The notes below the pieces were generated by a model. It was not told the origin of the DNA. It saw nothing but the letters and a program-made list of their open reading frames with translations, and made no database searches. A program made the translations under genes and the position numbers. Below are positions 8,964 to 17,807 of a stretch of DNA of 54,618 nucleotides, piece by piece; the first letter of the stretch is position 1, and the number at the start of each line of letters is the position of its first letter. This stretch comes from Methylocystis silviterrae (GTDB lineage: Bacteria; Pseudomonadota; Alphaproteobacteria; Rhizobiales; Beijerinckiaceae), in contig NZ_JABVWW010000020.1 of the NCBI RefSeq assembly GCF_013350005.1, positions 1 through 54,618 of the forward strand. The letters run 5' to 3'.

Positions 8964-9533
8964 CTAACCTCCCGCCGTGCCCGTCAGCGCTTGCGGCGCC
9001 ACAAGCAGCGGATATTCCGCCTCGACGATGTAGGGGCCGCCCCCCACGGAATCGCGCGACGAATAGAGCACGAAGCGCTCCGCGGTGAAGCGCAGCGGCG
9101 GGAAATAGCCGCGCGCGCCGAGATAGGCGGCGACGGCGCCGGCGCTGGCGCCGCGCAGACGCGCGAGCGTCACATGCGGGATGAATTTGCGCGGCTCGGG
9201 CGGCGCGCCGAGCCGGCGCAACAGCCGCTCCTGCTCCGCCTGCATGTCCATGAGGGTCGGCTCCGGCCGGGCGCGCGCGACGATGGCGCGGGGCTTGTCG
9301 CCGCCAAACGACGTCAGCTGGTCGAAGGTGACGGTGACTTCCGGACGGCGGATGAAGGAGAGCGCATTCGCCGCGTCGCGCGCGAAAGCGTCATCGACGT
9401 CGCCGATGAAGCGCAAGGTGACATGATAATTCTCAACGTCGATCCAGCGGCCGCCGGGGATTCCGCCGCGCAGGCGCGCGAGGCTCTCGGCGATTGAGCG
9501 GGGAATCTCCAGGGCCGTAAACAGTCTGGGCAT
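8964..9533 (-). CDS. thpR: RNA 2',3'-cyclic phosphodiesterase (LigT/2H family)
   Basis: This encodes 189 residues with the two H-x-T-L motifs of the 2H phosphoesterase superfamily, YHVTLRFIG (about residue 36) and HVTLARLRG (about 125), at the usual spacing. The family hydrolyses 2',3'-cyclic phosphate ends of RNA to 2'-phosphomonoesters. The start ATG has an excellent GGGGAGG upstream. The N-terminus MPRLFTALEIPRSIAESLAR matches the typical LFxAlxlP pattern. It lies downstream of the GDSL esterase gene on the same strand. Confidence 0.92.
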   Translation of the reverse strand: MPRLFTALEIPRSIAESLARLRGGIPGGRWIDVENYHVTLRFIGDVDDAFARDAANALSFIRRPEVTVTFDQLTSFGGDKPRAIVARARPEPTLMDMQAEQERLLRRLGAPPEPRKFIPHVTLARLRGASAGAVAAYLGARGYFPPLRFTAERFVLYSSRDSVGGGPYIVEAEYPLLVAPQALTGTAGG

Positions 9534-9563
9534 GACATCCTCCCCAAGCGGGATCGCGCAGCC

Positions 9564-10274
9564 TCATTGCGCGCGCGAATTCCTACGCGCCCCCATGGAA
9601 ACGAGCGTTCTTTCAACAAAGGGCGCGATTTTTTTGACGATCTTCGCCACGCCGGCGGCGTTGGGATGAATGCCGTCCGGGATGAGGAGCGCGGGCGAGC
9701 CCCAGACGCCTTCCAAGATAAAGGGCACAAGCGGCGCCTCATGTTTGGCGGCAAGATCCGGATAAACCGAATCGAATTCCTTCTTGTAAGCTTGCCCGTG
9801 ATTCGCGCTGGAGACCATCGCCGTCAGCACCGGGCGAACGCCTTTCTGCTTTAAAGTCGCAAGAATCCGATCGAGATTGGCGCGCGTTATCCTCGGATCA
9901 TGCCCGTTCAACATGTCATTCGCGCCAAGCTCGACGACGGCGATGTCGAACGGCCCGGCGCCAAGGGTATAGTCGAGGCGCGCGAGCCCGGTCGTCGTCG
10001 TGTCGCCGGAAACGCCCCCTTGGACGACCTCGACGTTATATCCGTCCTCGCTCAGGCGTCTCTTGAGCTGCGCCGGAAGCGAATCTTCGGCGCCGATGCC
10101 AGGCCCTGCCGTCAGGCTGTCGCCAAACGCCAGGATTCGCACAGGTTCGGCGCGCGCGGACGTGAGCGCAATGGTCAAGAGGGCTAAGGACGCGAAAGCC
10201 GCGGCTTGGAGAGGACGGCGGAAAGCGCAATAAGGCGACTGGACTGCGGGCGTCGAATGCGGCGCATCTATCAA
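9564..10274 (-). CDS. Secreted GDSL arylesterase/lysophospholipase (TesA-like)
   Basis: This encodes 236 residues. A long N-region and hydrophobic stretch (AAFASLALLTIALTSARA, about 25-42) form a Sec signal. SGNH-hydrolase blocks follow: I (FGDSLTAGPG, catalytic Ser), II (VVQGGVSGDTT, Gly), III (VELGANDML, Asn) and V (PDGIHPNAAG, Asp/His). Members hydrolyse acyl esters or lysophospholipids in the periplasm. The only in-frame start at the 5' end is TTG. It is divergent from a YbbA/YbbP-type exporter with 11 bp between start codons, an arrangement known from E. coli tesA-ybbA-ybbP. Confidence 0.9.
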   Translation of the reverse strand: MIDAPHSTPAVQSPYCAFRRPLQAAAFASLALLTIALTSARAEPVRILAFGDSLTAGPGIGAEDSLPAQLKRRLSEDGYNVEVVQGGVSGDTTTTGLARLDYTLGAGPFDIAVVELGANDMLNGHDPRITRANLDRILATLKQKGVRPVLTAMVSSANHGQAYKKEFDSVYPDLAAKHEAPLVPFILEGVWGSPALLIPDGIHPNAAGVAKIVKKIAPFVERTLVSMGARRNSRAQ

Positions 10275-10285
10275 GGTTTTGCTCC

Positions 10286-10975
10286 GTGCTGCGACAAGTC
10301 ATCGAAGTTGAAGGCGTCGATCTCACGCTCGGCGAAGGCGCCGCCCGCGTGCATGTGCTCAAGACTGTCAGCCTGAGCGTAGCGCAAGGCGAAACCGTCG
10401 CTCTTCTGGGACCCTCCGGCTCGGGCAAATCGACTTTGCTCATGACCCTCGCCGGATTGGAGCGACCCGACGCCGGAAGCGTCAGGATTGACGGGCGTGA
10501 TCTTGGCGCCCTTTCGGAAGACGCGCTGGCGCGTTTCCGCGGAGAAAACATAGGGATCGTCTTCCAGTCTTTCCAGCTGATCCCCACCATGACGGCGCTG
10601 GAGAATGTCGCCATTCCACTGGAACTCGCCGGGAAATCAGACGCTTTCGCGCGCGCCGAGGCCGAGCTTGCGGCGGTCGGGCTCGCTGAGCGCCTGGCCC
10701 ACTACCCGGCTCAGCTTTCGGGAGGCGAGCAGCAGAGGGTGGCGCTCGCCCGGGCGCTCGCGCCCGACCCGCTGATCCTCGCGGCGGACGAGCCCACGGG
10801 CAATCTCGATTCGGAAACCGGCGCCGCAGTCATTGAACTCATTTTCGCGCAACAGCGGCGCCGCGGCGCGACGCTCGTGCTCGTCACCCATGATGCGGCG
10901 CTCGCCGCACGCTGCAGCCGACGCGTTCTGCTGCGTTCGGGCCGCATCGAGACGAGCGAGCGGGCGCCGTCATGA
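10286..10975 (+). CDS. ABC exporter ATP-binding protein, YbbA-like
   Basis: This encodes 229 residues from a GTG start. Motifs are Walker A GPSGSGKSTL, Q-loop FQSFQLIPTMTALENV, signature LSGGEQQRVALARAL, Walker B LILAADEPTGNLD and H-loop VTHD. It belongs to the LolD/MacB/YbbA group. Its ATGA overlap with the large permease gene shows translational coupling and the same transporter. The divergent TesA-like esterase suggests a role in lipid or envelope homeostasis, but the substrate is unknown. Confidence 0.92.
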   Translation: MLRQVIEVEGVDLTLGEGAARVHVLKTVSLSVAQGETVALLGPSGSGKSTLLMTLAGLERPDAGSVRIDGRDLGALSEDALARFRGENIGIVFQSFQLIPTMTALENVAIPLELAGKSDAFARAEAELAAVGLAERLAHYPAQLSGGEQQRVALARALAPDPLILAADEPTGNLDSETGAAVIELIFAQQRRRGATLVLVTHDAALAARCSRRVLLRSGRIETSERAPS

Positions 10976-13527
10976 CGTCGGTGCGCTTCGTCGCCCTGCC
11001 CTTCGCATTGCGCTTCGCCCTGCGCGACCTGCTCGGCGACCCGCGCGGCTTTGGCGTCTTCATCGCCTGCATCGTCATCGGCGTCGCCGCGATCTCCGGC
11101 GTCTCCGGCCTTTCACGCTCGCTGGCGCAAGGGCTCGCGAAGGAAGGCCGAACGATATTGGGCGGCGACGCCTCCTTCAGCCTCGTCTCGCGGGAGTTTA
11201 CGCCGGAGCAACGCGCCTTCTTCGAGGCGCGCGGGCGGATTTCCGAAATTTCGCTGATGCGGGCGATGGCCCGGCGCGACGACGGCGAGGCCGCGCTGGT
11301 GGAGATCAAAGCCGTCGATCCGGCGACTTATCCAACCTTCGGCGCGGTCGCGCTCGATCCCGACATGCCCTTGGCCGAGGCGCTGGAGGAACGAAACGGG
11401 CTGCCGGGCGTCGCGGTCGATCCGATGCTGCTCGCGCGCCTCGACGCCAAGCTCGGCGACACCGTGATGATCGGCGTTTCGCGCTTCACGCTGCGCGCAA
11501 TTCTGCGCGGCGAACCCGACAAGCTCGCGGGCGGAATTGGCTTCGGGCCGCGCGTCATGATGACGCGCGCCGCGCTCTCAGGCGCGGAACTGGTGACGCC
11601 GGGCTCGATCGTCCGGCATGTCGTCCGCGTCACGCTGCGCGAGGGCGCTGACGCCGACCTCAAGGCGTTCGCCGCCGACGCCGCGAACGCCTTTCCGCAA
11701 GCCGGATGGGAGTCGCGCACGCGGGACGCCGTCTCGCCGCAGTTCTCACGCAATCTCGACCGGTTCGCCCAGCTGCTCACCCTGGTCGCGCTCACCGCCC
11801 TTGTCGCCGGCGGCGCCGGCGTCGCGAACGCCGTACAGGGCTTCGTCGAACGCAAGCGCGCGCAATTCGCCATTCTCAAGGCGCTCGGCGCCGAGGGCTC
11901 TCGGGTCTTCAGGATCGCCCTCGCCCAGGTTCTGGCGGCGGCGTCTTTCGCCATCCTGCTGGGGCTCGGCGCCGGCGCGGCGATTCCCTGGGGCGCGGCG
12001 CAAGCGCTGCGCGATCTCACCGATCTCCCCGTATCGGCGTCGCTCGACGCGCAAGGCGCGCTCTATGGCGCTCTGTACGGCCTGCTCGTCGTCCTGATCT
12101 TTGCGCTCGTTCCTCTGGGCCGCGCGCATGAAGTTCCCGTAGCGGCGCTGCTGCGCGACGACCCGCGGGGCGCGACTCTCGCACGCTATCGCGCCGGCGC
12201 AGGGGCCGCGGCGATTGCGCTCGCCGCGCTGGTCATGGCCACGTCTTTCGACGTGAAGCTCGGCGCGGCCTATGTCGCCGCCGCTGTCGCGGCCTTCGCC
12301 CTGCTGCGCGGCGCGGCATGGGTCGCCATGCGGCTGGCTCGCGGCCTTCCGCGTCTGCGCAACGCGCGTCTGCGATTCGCGCTCGCCAATATCTGGCGGC
12401 CGAAAAGCCTGACGCCGGCGCTGATGATCTCCATCGGCCTGACGCAAACGCTGCTCATTTCGCTCGTGCTGGTTGAAGGCGCGATTCACAACGAGTTGGC
12501 GCGGGCCGACGCCGGCGAGATTCCCAACTTCTACTTCATCGACGTGCCGAAGGCGCGAACTGAGGCTTTTGCCGATTTCCTCTCTGCCGAGGCGCCCGGC
12601 GCGCGCATCGAACATGTGCCGATGATGCGGGGGCGCATCGTCGCCGTGAAAGACGCGGCCATCGACAAGACCGCCGTGGCCGACGACGCCAAATGGGCGC
12701 TCGAGGGCGACCGCGGCGTGACATTTTCCCCCATAATTCCGGCGAACTCCGCGCTCGCCGAAGGAGAATGGTGGCCGGCGAATTACGTCGGTCCGCCGCT
12801 CGTATCACTGGAGCAGAAGGTCGCCGAGGGATTGGGTCTGACCATCGGCGATTCGATTCGAGTCAATGTGCTCGGCAGGGAGATAACAGCGCAGGTCGCC
12901 AATCTGCGCAGGGTGGATTGGCGCAGTTACGCCATCAACTTCATCATGGTGTTTTCGCCCAATGTTTTTGCCGGGGCGCCCTACACCGAGCTCTTCACCG
13001 TGGCGTATGGCGCGCCATCGGTCGCGGCGCGCGACGCCAGGGACGCGCGGCTCGCGCGCGAGGCGGCGAAACGCTTTCCGAGCATCGTTTCCGTGCGCGT
13101 CAAGGATGCGCTAGCGGCGATCGACAAGATCGCCGGACAGTTGGCGCTGGCCGCGCGCGCCGCGGCGGGTCTCGCTATTGTCACGGCGGTGCTGGCGCTT
13201 GCGAGCGCGCTTGCGAGCGGCCAGCGCGCAAGGCTGCACGACTCGGTGGTGTTGAAGACTCTCGGCGCGACCCGCCTCTGGCTGGCGACAGCCTATGCTC
13301 TGGAATTTGGGCTGGTCGGCCTCGCCGCCTCCCTGATCGCGGTCGCCGCCGGATCCGCCGCCGCCTACGCGATGACGACGATCCTCATGAAGATCGATTT
13401 CGCCTTCCTGCCCTGGACCACGGCGCTGATCTCGCTCGCCACTCTCGCCGTCACCATCGCCCTCGGCCTCACCGGCTCCTGGCGGGCGCTCTCCAGACGT
13501 CCCGGACCGGAGCTGCGCCAGCCTTAG
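10972..13527 (+). CDS. Large FtsX-type ABC permease, YbbP-like
   Basis: This encodes 851 residues. The first helix lies at about 20-45 and is followed by a MacB-type periplasmic domain, then a three-helix FtsX domain around 260-390. Two more helices follow at 410-455 and one near 480-500, then a second periplasmic domain, then a second FtsX domain at about 720-840. This ten-helix, double-FtsX layout is typical of YbbP/lysophospholipid-related exporter permeases. The start ATG overlaps the ATPase stop (ATGA). A hairpin repeat that likely stops transcription follows it. Confidence 0.9.
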   Translation: MTSVRFVALPFALRFALRDLLGDPRGFGVFIACIVIGVAAISGVSGLSRSLAQGLAKEGRTILGGDASFSLVSREFTPEQRAFFEARGRISEISLMRAMARRDDGEAALVEIKAVDPATYPTFGAVALDPDMPLAEALEERNGLPGVAVDPMLLARLDAKLGDTVMIGVSRFTLRAILRGEPDKLAGGIGFGPRVMMTRAALSGAELVTPGSIVRHVVRVTLREGADADLKAFAADAANAFPQAGWESRTRDAVSPQFSRNLDRFAQLLTLVALTALVAGGAGVANAVQGFVERKRAQFAILKALGAEGSRVFRIALAQVLAAASFAILLGLGAGAAIPWGAAQALRDLTDLPVSASLDAQGALYGALYGLLVVLIFALVPLGRAHEVPVAALLRDDPRGATLARYRAGAGAAAIALAALVMATSFDVKLGAAYVAAAVAAFALLRGAAWVAMRLARGLPRLRNARLRFALANIWRPKSLTPALMISIGLTQTLLISLVLVEGAIHNELARADAGEIPNFYFIDVPKARTEAFADFLSAEAPGARIEHVPMMRGRIVAVKDAAIDKTAVADDAKWALEGDRGVTFSPIIPANSALAEGEWWPANYVGPPLVSLEQKVAEGLGLTIGDSIRVNVLGREITAQVANLRRVDWRSYAINFIMVFSPNVFAGAPYTELFTVAYGAPSVAARDARDARLAREAAKRFPSIVSVRVKDALAAIDKIAGQLALAARAAAGLAIVTAVLALASALASGQRARLHDSVVLKTLGATRLWLATAYALEFGLVGLAASLIAVAAGSAAAYAMTTILMKIDFAFLPWTTALISLATLAVTIALGLTGSWRALSRRPGPELRQP

Positions 13528-13645
13528 AGCGCGGCCCGATCAAATGGAATCATGGGATCGATAAGGATTCGCTCAATATCTAAATCTTGGAGCAGGTTCT
13601 CATCGAAAAAGTCTGTCAACTTTTTCGTTTTTCGGAACCTGCTCA
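13528..13645. repeat. Intergenic nested palindrome, REP-like element between convergent genes
   Basis: Arms GAGCAGGTTC (13590-13599) and GAACCTGCTC (13635-13644) are perfect complements. Inside sits a second hairpin, CGAAAAAGT (13604-13612) with ACTTTTTCG (13619-13627). The preceding AT-rich stretch (GATCAAATGGAATCA, GATAAGGATTCGCTC) resembles interspersed elements seen in methylotrophic Hyphomicrobiales, a recollection not checked here. The right arm overlaps the stop codon of the CopC-like gene. It probably works as a bidirectional terminator. Confidence 0.7.
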
Positions 13646-14023
13646 GGCAGAGAGGGAAGGCTCGACGATAAAGGGAAACGCGCCCTCGACGATCGCGCCA
13701 TCCGTCGCGAGCACACGGTAGTCGACCTCATAAAGTCCGGGCTGCAGAACCGGCGTGTCGAGGATCAACTCTTTGGAGGCTTGTTTCTGGGTCGCTTTGG
13801 CGATCACCAGGCCGTTTCTGCTCTTGAGCGTGATCGTTGAGATGACGGCGTCAGCCTTCCCCTCAAACACCAGTCTAATTTGGCGCACAGGCTTAAGGAT
13901 CCGCTGTCTCGATGCCGGGAACGACTCGACGAGGAACTGATGATGAGCCAGACCGGCCGTCGCGGAGCACAAGCCCAGCCCGGCGGCGAGGACCACCGCC
14001 CAAGCGTATCTGATGAGCTTCAT
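13643..14023 (-). CDS. CopC-like periplasmic copper-binding domain protein
   Basis: This encodes 126 residues from ATG 14023 (MKLIRYAWAVVLAAGLGLCS), preceded by GGGAGAAAG. A signal peptide ends at GLA, leaving a mature N-terminus HHQFLVESFPASRQR. The domain follows the CopC/YobA pattern: LKPVRQIRLVFEGKADAVIS, LQPGLYEVDYRVLATDGAIVEGAFPFIVEP. In copper-binding CopC, the N-terminal His and a His in the DGH segment form the Cu(II) site; here the second position is Ala (DGA). Copper binding is therefore plausible through the HH N-terminus but not assured. No copD/pcoD gene is adjacent. Confidence 0.8.
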   Translation of the reverse strand: MKLIRYAWAVVLAAGLGLCSATAGLAHHQFLVESFPASRQRILKPVRQIRLVFEGKADAVISTITLKSRNGLVIAKATQKQASKELILDTPVLQPGLYEVDYRVLATDGAIVEGAFPFIVEPSLSA

Positions 14024-14281
14024 TTGTCTTTCTCCCGACCGGCTAACCGCTCGTCTCGATGTCTGGAGAAATAACTTTCCGACGCGCGATTTGTTCGAAG
14101 CGCGAGCGCACGAGAGAGGCGCGGCGCGACGACAGGAAATTTGTGCAAAATTCGCCAACGGCTGCGCTGCCTTGCCCTTTGGGCTGCGACCTCCTAAAAC
14201 GCTTGAGCGTCGACGGCCCGCCGGGCGGCGCCTTTTGCGTCATGCGCCAAATGCGCGACGCGCCGTCAGCGGAACCCAATC

Positions 14282-15268
14282 TTGGCCGATAAGAACGCCC
14301 TCTCCTGGCCGAATTTCGCGGTATCGATTCTCGGCGGCGTCGCAGCGGCCGTGATCTTCGCCGTCGTCGCGCGCGGCGGCTTCGGCGGGCTCCTCATAGC
14401 GCATCTTGCGCCTCTGCCGATCATGATCGTCGCCTTCGCCTTTGGCCTGATCCACGGGGCGACGGCGGCGATACTCGCGTCGATCATCCTGACCTTCTGG
14501 CTGCATCCGGTGGTCGGCATGGGATATGCTCTGCTGATCGCGGCGCCGGCCTGGTCCGCAGTCTATGCGGCGCTCGGCGCGCCCCGCGGCGGCCGGGACA
14601 GGCTGACTCGTAATCTGCCGGGCTGGGCGGCGCTCGCGCCTGCGACTTTTCTGGCGACGGCCATCATTCTCTGGCTGATCGTCGCCACCCTCGCCTTCGG
14701 AACGCTCGACGAAGCGCTGAATCCGATCCGGGCGCGCGCCTTCATCCTGCTCGACATTATGGTGAAAGAGCGCGACCTTGGCGATAAGATCGATCCGACG
14801 ACGCTTTCCGGGTCCGTCGCGCGCGCCGTCCCCGCCTTTCTCGCCGGCTATGGTCTGCTGATCCACCTCATCAATTTGTGGCTCGCCGCAAGGATTGCGC
14901 AAGCGTCAAAGGTGCTCAGCCGCCCTTGGCCTGACATCGCCAATGAATTCCGCCTGCCCAAGCCGGTGGGCGGCCTCTTTCTGAGCGGAATCGCGCTGAT
15001 CTTCTTCCAGGGCCTCGCCGGCGCGATCGGACTGGTGCTGGCGACGACCATGGGGCTGCTGCTTGCGTTTCAAGGGCTCGCCGTCGCGCATATCTACTTG
15101 CGCGGTTCGCGCTCGAGCGCCCTGGTGCTGGCGATCATTTACTTCACCCTCGGATTTTTGGGGTGGCCCCTGCTGTTTTTCGCCGCACTCGGCGTCGCCG
15201 ACCTGATCTTCAACTATCGCGTCCGAAAGACGGACGCCGGGCCCACCGCGATGCAAAAACCGGATTGA
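14282..15268 (+). CDS. DUF2232 multi-pass membrane protein
   Basis: This encodes 328 residues with about eight hydrophobic helices distributed over the full length (for example 12-30, 38-75, 120-140, 185-205, 228-262, 283-300). This is the DUF2232 protein usually found between rpsR and rplI in alphaproteobacteria; its function is unknown. Only TTG is available as a start near the 5' end, with a weak upstream AGCGGA. The expected rpsF-rpsR pair is missing upstream: the 258-bp gap back to the CopC-like gene holds no ribosomal-protein sequence. rplI follows after 52 bp. Confidence 0.85.
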   Translation: MADKNALSWPNFAVSILGGVAAAVIFAVVARGGFGGLLIAHLAPLPIMIVAFAFGLIHGATAAILASIILTFWLHPVVGMGYALLIAAPAWSAVYAALGAPRGGRDRLTRNLPGWAALAPATFLATAIILWLIVATLAFGTLDEALNPIRARAFILLDIMVKERDLGDKIDPTTLSGSVARAVPAFLAGYGLLIHLINLWLAARIAQASKVLSRPWPDIANEFRLPKPVGGLFLSGIALIFFQGLAGAIGLVLATTMGLLLAFQGLAVAHIYLRGSRSSALVLAIIYFTLGFLGWPLLFFAALGVADLIFNYRVRKTDAGPTAMQKPD

Positions 15269-15320
15269 CTTTCGCCCGGTTTTTCTCGACATAGCCCGCA
15301 ATCTCGGAGAAGTAGCAAAG

Positions 15321-15884
15321 ATGGACGTCATTCTGCTGGAACGCGTGGCCAAGCTCGGCCAGATGGGCGAGACCGTGCGCGTGCGCGACGGCTACGCCCG
15401 CAATTTCCTGCTAGCGCGCGGCAAGGCGCTGCGAGCGACGGAAAACAACAAGAAGCATTTCGAGACGCAGCGGGCGCAGATCGAGGCGCGCAATCTCGAG
15501 GCTAAGAAAGAAGCCGAAGCCGTTGCCGAAAAGCTCAACGGTCAAAGCTTCAACATCATTCGCCAGGCGGGCGAGAGCGGCCAGCTTTATGGCTCGGTTT
15601 CGGCGCGAGATATCGCCGAGGCGGCGACCGCGGGCGGCTTCTCGGTCAATCGCGATCAGATCGTCCTGGTGCACCCCATCAAGACTCTCGGCCTTCACCA
15701 GACGCCCGTGCATCTGCATCCGGAAGTTGATGTGAAGATCACGATCAACGTGGCCCGTTCGGAAGAAGAGGCCGAGCGGCAGGCGCGCGGCGAAAGCGCT
15801 ACGATCAGGGAAGAGACGTCGATGGACGATCTCGGCCTGGAAGTCGGCGCGGCTCTGGCGGAAGCCGGCGACGTCGAGATGTAA
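15321..15884 (+). CDS. rplI: 50S ribosomal protein L9
   Basis: This encodes 187 residues starting [20 protein letters not shown] with [20 protein letters not shown], the bL9 N-terminal RNA-binding domain. A connecting helix (about 40-80) and the C-terminal domain ([27 protein letters not shown]) follow. The protein has an acidic tail ([20 protein letters not shown]), longer than the E. coli protein (149 residues) but usual in alphaproteobacteria. A GGAGAAG ribosome-binding site precedes it. A strong intrinsic terminator follows, so dnaB has its own promoter. Confidence 0.97.
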   Translation: MDVILLERVAKLGQMGETVRVRDGYARNFLLARGKALRATENNKKHFETQRAQIEARNLEAKKEAEAVAEKLNGQSFNIIRQAGESGQLYGSVSARDIAEAATAGGFSVNRDQIVLVHPIKTLGLHQTPVHLHPEVDVKITINVARSEEEAERQARGESATIREETSMDDLGLEVGAALAEAGDVEM

Positions 15885-15910
15885 GCTCCCGTACGCGCGC
15901 ACGTCCATCG

Positions 15911-15941
15911 CCGGCGGCCCTTCGGCCGCCGGTTTCGTTTT
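15911..15941 (+). terminator. Rho-independent terminator after rplI
   Basis: A perfect 9-bp stem, CCGGCGGCC (15911-15919) and GGCCGCCGG (15924-15932), closes a CTTC tetraloop and is followed by TTTCGTTTT. It lies 27 bp after the rplI stop. Confidence 0.9.
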
Positions 15942-16071
15942 CCCGGGCCTATCTCCGATTCTCTTTTAAATGCAAGAAGAGTCGGACGCGCGCTGAACGA
16001 ATCTTTTTCACCATGTGGAAAAGACTCGCTTCTCGCTGCGGCGGACAAAAGGCTCTGGCGGCGCCGACGCG

Positions 16072-16086
16072 TTAATGTATTGTTAA
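16072..16086. promoter_or_regulatory. Perfect CtrA box upstream of dnaB
   Basis: The sequence is TTAA-TGTATTG-TTAA, an exact TTAA-N7-TTAA match to the CtrA recognition motif known from Caulobacter and other alphaproteobacteria. It ends 64 bp before the dnaB start codon. A 9-mer TTTTCCACA that fits the relaxed DnaA-box pattern lies on the minus strand at 16014-16022. Binding is inferred from motif alone. Confidence 0.6.
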
Positions 16087-16150
16087 CGGCGTCTCAGGCT
16101 CGCGCGTCGCGTTCGCAGCCCGGAACGGTCTCAAACAAGTCCGATCATCG

Positions 16151-17656
16151 ATGCCACCAATCGAACAATTGGCGGGCCGGCGCGCGTTTCAGGTCGCGCA
16201 GCCGGACGCGCCTACCTATCGCGCGCCGCCGCACAATATCGAGGCCGAGCAAGCGCTGCTCGGCGCGATTCTCGTCAACAATGACGCTTTTGACAGAGTC
16301 TCGGACTTCCTGAAGCCCGAGCATTTTTCCGAGGACTTGCACCGGCGCATCTTTGAACTTGCGGCGCAGCTCATTCGCGCCGGCAAACTCGCGACCGTCG
16401 TGACGCTGAAGACGTTTCTTGCCGAGATCGAGCTTCCGGCCGGCGTGACGATCCAGGCCTATCTGGCCCGACTCGCCGCCGAGGCGACGACAATCATCAA
16501 CGCCGAAGACTATGGCCGCACCGTTCATGATCTCGCGGTTCGCCGGGATCTCATCGTCATCGGCCAGGATATCGTCAACACGGCCTATGATTCGCCGATC
16601 GATTCGCCGCCGCGCGCGCAGATCGAAGAAGCCGAACGGCAGCTCTATTCGATCGCCGAGACGGGACGCTACGACGGCGGCTTTCAGCGATTTGCCGAAG
16701 CGCTCACCACCGCGCTCGACATGGCGAGCAGCGCCTATATGCGCGATGGGCATCTGTCCGGCGTCGCCACTGGCCTCCTCGACCTCGACGAAAAGATGGG
16801 CGGTCTGCAAAAATCCGACCTCATCATCGTCGCTGGGCGACCGGGCATGGGCAAGACCGCCCTCGCAACGAACATCGCCTTCAATGTCGCGCGGGCCTAT
16901 CAATTCGAAGCTGAGCCCGACGGAACGCATAAGACGATCAACGGCGGCATCGTCGGCTTCTTCTCTTTGGAAATGTCGGCCGAGCAATTGGCGACGCGCG
17001 TCATCGCCGAGCAATCCGGCGTGCCGAGCTATAAGATTCGCCGCGGCGACATTAATGAGGACGATTTTCGCCGCATCGCCGACGCCGCGCGGGAGATGCA
17101 AAGCATTCCCTTCTACATCGATCAGAGCGGCGGCATCTCGATCGCGCAGCTCACCGCGCGGGCGCGGCGCCTCAAACGGCAGAGAGGCCTGGACCTGCTC
17201 GTCGTGGACTATCTGCAATTGCTCGCCGGATCGCGTTCCCGCAATGACAATCGCGTGCAGGAACTCACTGAGATTACGACCGGCCTCAAGGCTCTCTCCA
17301 AAGAGCTCAATGTGCCGATCATCGCGCTGTCGCAGCTCTCCCGCCAAGTGGAGAACCGCGACGACAAGCGGCCGCAGCTTTCCGATCTGCGCGAGTCAGG
17401 CTCGATCGAGCAGGACGCCGACGTCGTCATCTTCGTGTATCGTGAAGAATATTATCTGCGCAATCGCGAGCCGCGCGAAGGCACCGAAGAACACATCCAA
17501 TGGATGGCCGAGATGGAGCGCGCGCATGGCCGCGCTGAAGCGATCATCGGCAAGCAGCGTCACGGACCGACGGGAACGGTGCAGCTCGCCTTCGAGGCTG
17601 AGGTCACCCGCTTCTCCAATCTTGCCGACGAGGACAAGCTGCCGGCGCGGATGTGA
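16151..17656 (+). CDS. dnaB: Replicative DNA helicase DnaB
   Basis: This encodes 501 residues. The N-terminal domain (about 25-140) begins with the family pattern PPHNIEAEQALLGAIL. The RecA-like motor has Walker A AGRPGMGKTALA, the GFFSLEMSAEQLATR segment, Walker B LDLLVVDYLQLLAG, and the arginine-rich C-terminal blocks LSQLSRQVENRDDKRPQLSD and IIGKQRHGPTGTV. It unwinds DNA at the replication fork. The segment VVIFVYREEYY supports full length. It stands in the common rplI-dnaB order, but a terminator separates the two and a CtrA box precedes dnaB. Confidence 0.97.
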   Translation: MPPIEQLAGRRAFQVAQPDAPTYRAPPHNIEAEQALLGAILVNNDAFDRVSDFLKPEHFSEDLHRRIFELAAQLIRAGKLATVVTLKTFLAEIELPAGVTIQAYLARLAAEATTIINAEDYGRTVHDLAVRRDLIVIGQDIVNTAYDSPIDSPPRAQIEEAERQLYSIAETGRYDGGFQRFAEALTTALDMASSAYMRDGHLSGVATGLLDLDEKMGGLQKSDLIIVAGRPGMGKTALATNIAFNVARAYQFEAEPDGTHKTINGGIVGFFSLEMSAEQLATRVIAEQSGVPSYKIRRGDINEDDFRRIADAAREMQSIPFYIDQSGGISIAQLTARARRLKRQRGLDLLVVDYLQLLAGSRSRNDNRVQELTEITTGLKALSKELNVPIIALSQLSRQVENRDDKRPQLSDLRESGSIEQDADVVIFVYREEYYLRNREPREGTEEHIQWMAEMERAHGRAEAIIGKQRHGPTGTVQLAFEAEVTRFSNLADEDKLPARM

Positions 17657-17678
17657 CGTGAATTCGCGTTCGCGGGCC

Positions 17679-17783
17679 TGTCATTCCCGGCAGGCAGAAG
17701 GCCTGACCGGGAATCCAGAGCCAAATCAAGAACGCTGGTCTTGCTCTGGATTCCCGATCGCGCTCCGCGCGTCGGGAATGACA
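17679..17783. repeat. Nested inverted repeat (REP-like) after dnaB
   Basis: Outer arms TGTCATTCCCG (17679-17689) and CGGGAATGACA (17773-17783) are perfect complements. An inner pair, GGGAATCCAGAGC and GCTCTGGATTCCC, lies within it, giving a long cruciform-capable unit of about 105 bp between convergent genes. This GTCATTCCCG...CGGGAATGAC type is a familiar interspersed repeat in proteobacteria; copy number in this genome cannot be seen. It may double as a transcription terminator. Confidence 0.75.
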
Positions 17784-17807
17784 GCCAGGCCACGTTCAAG
17801 CGGCGTA

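Noticed and set aside
16014-16022. Replication origin at dnaB because of a DnaA-box-like 9-mer
   Set aside because: There is only one relaxed match, with no box cluster or AT-rich unwinding element; kept only as a note with the CtrA site.
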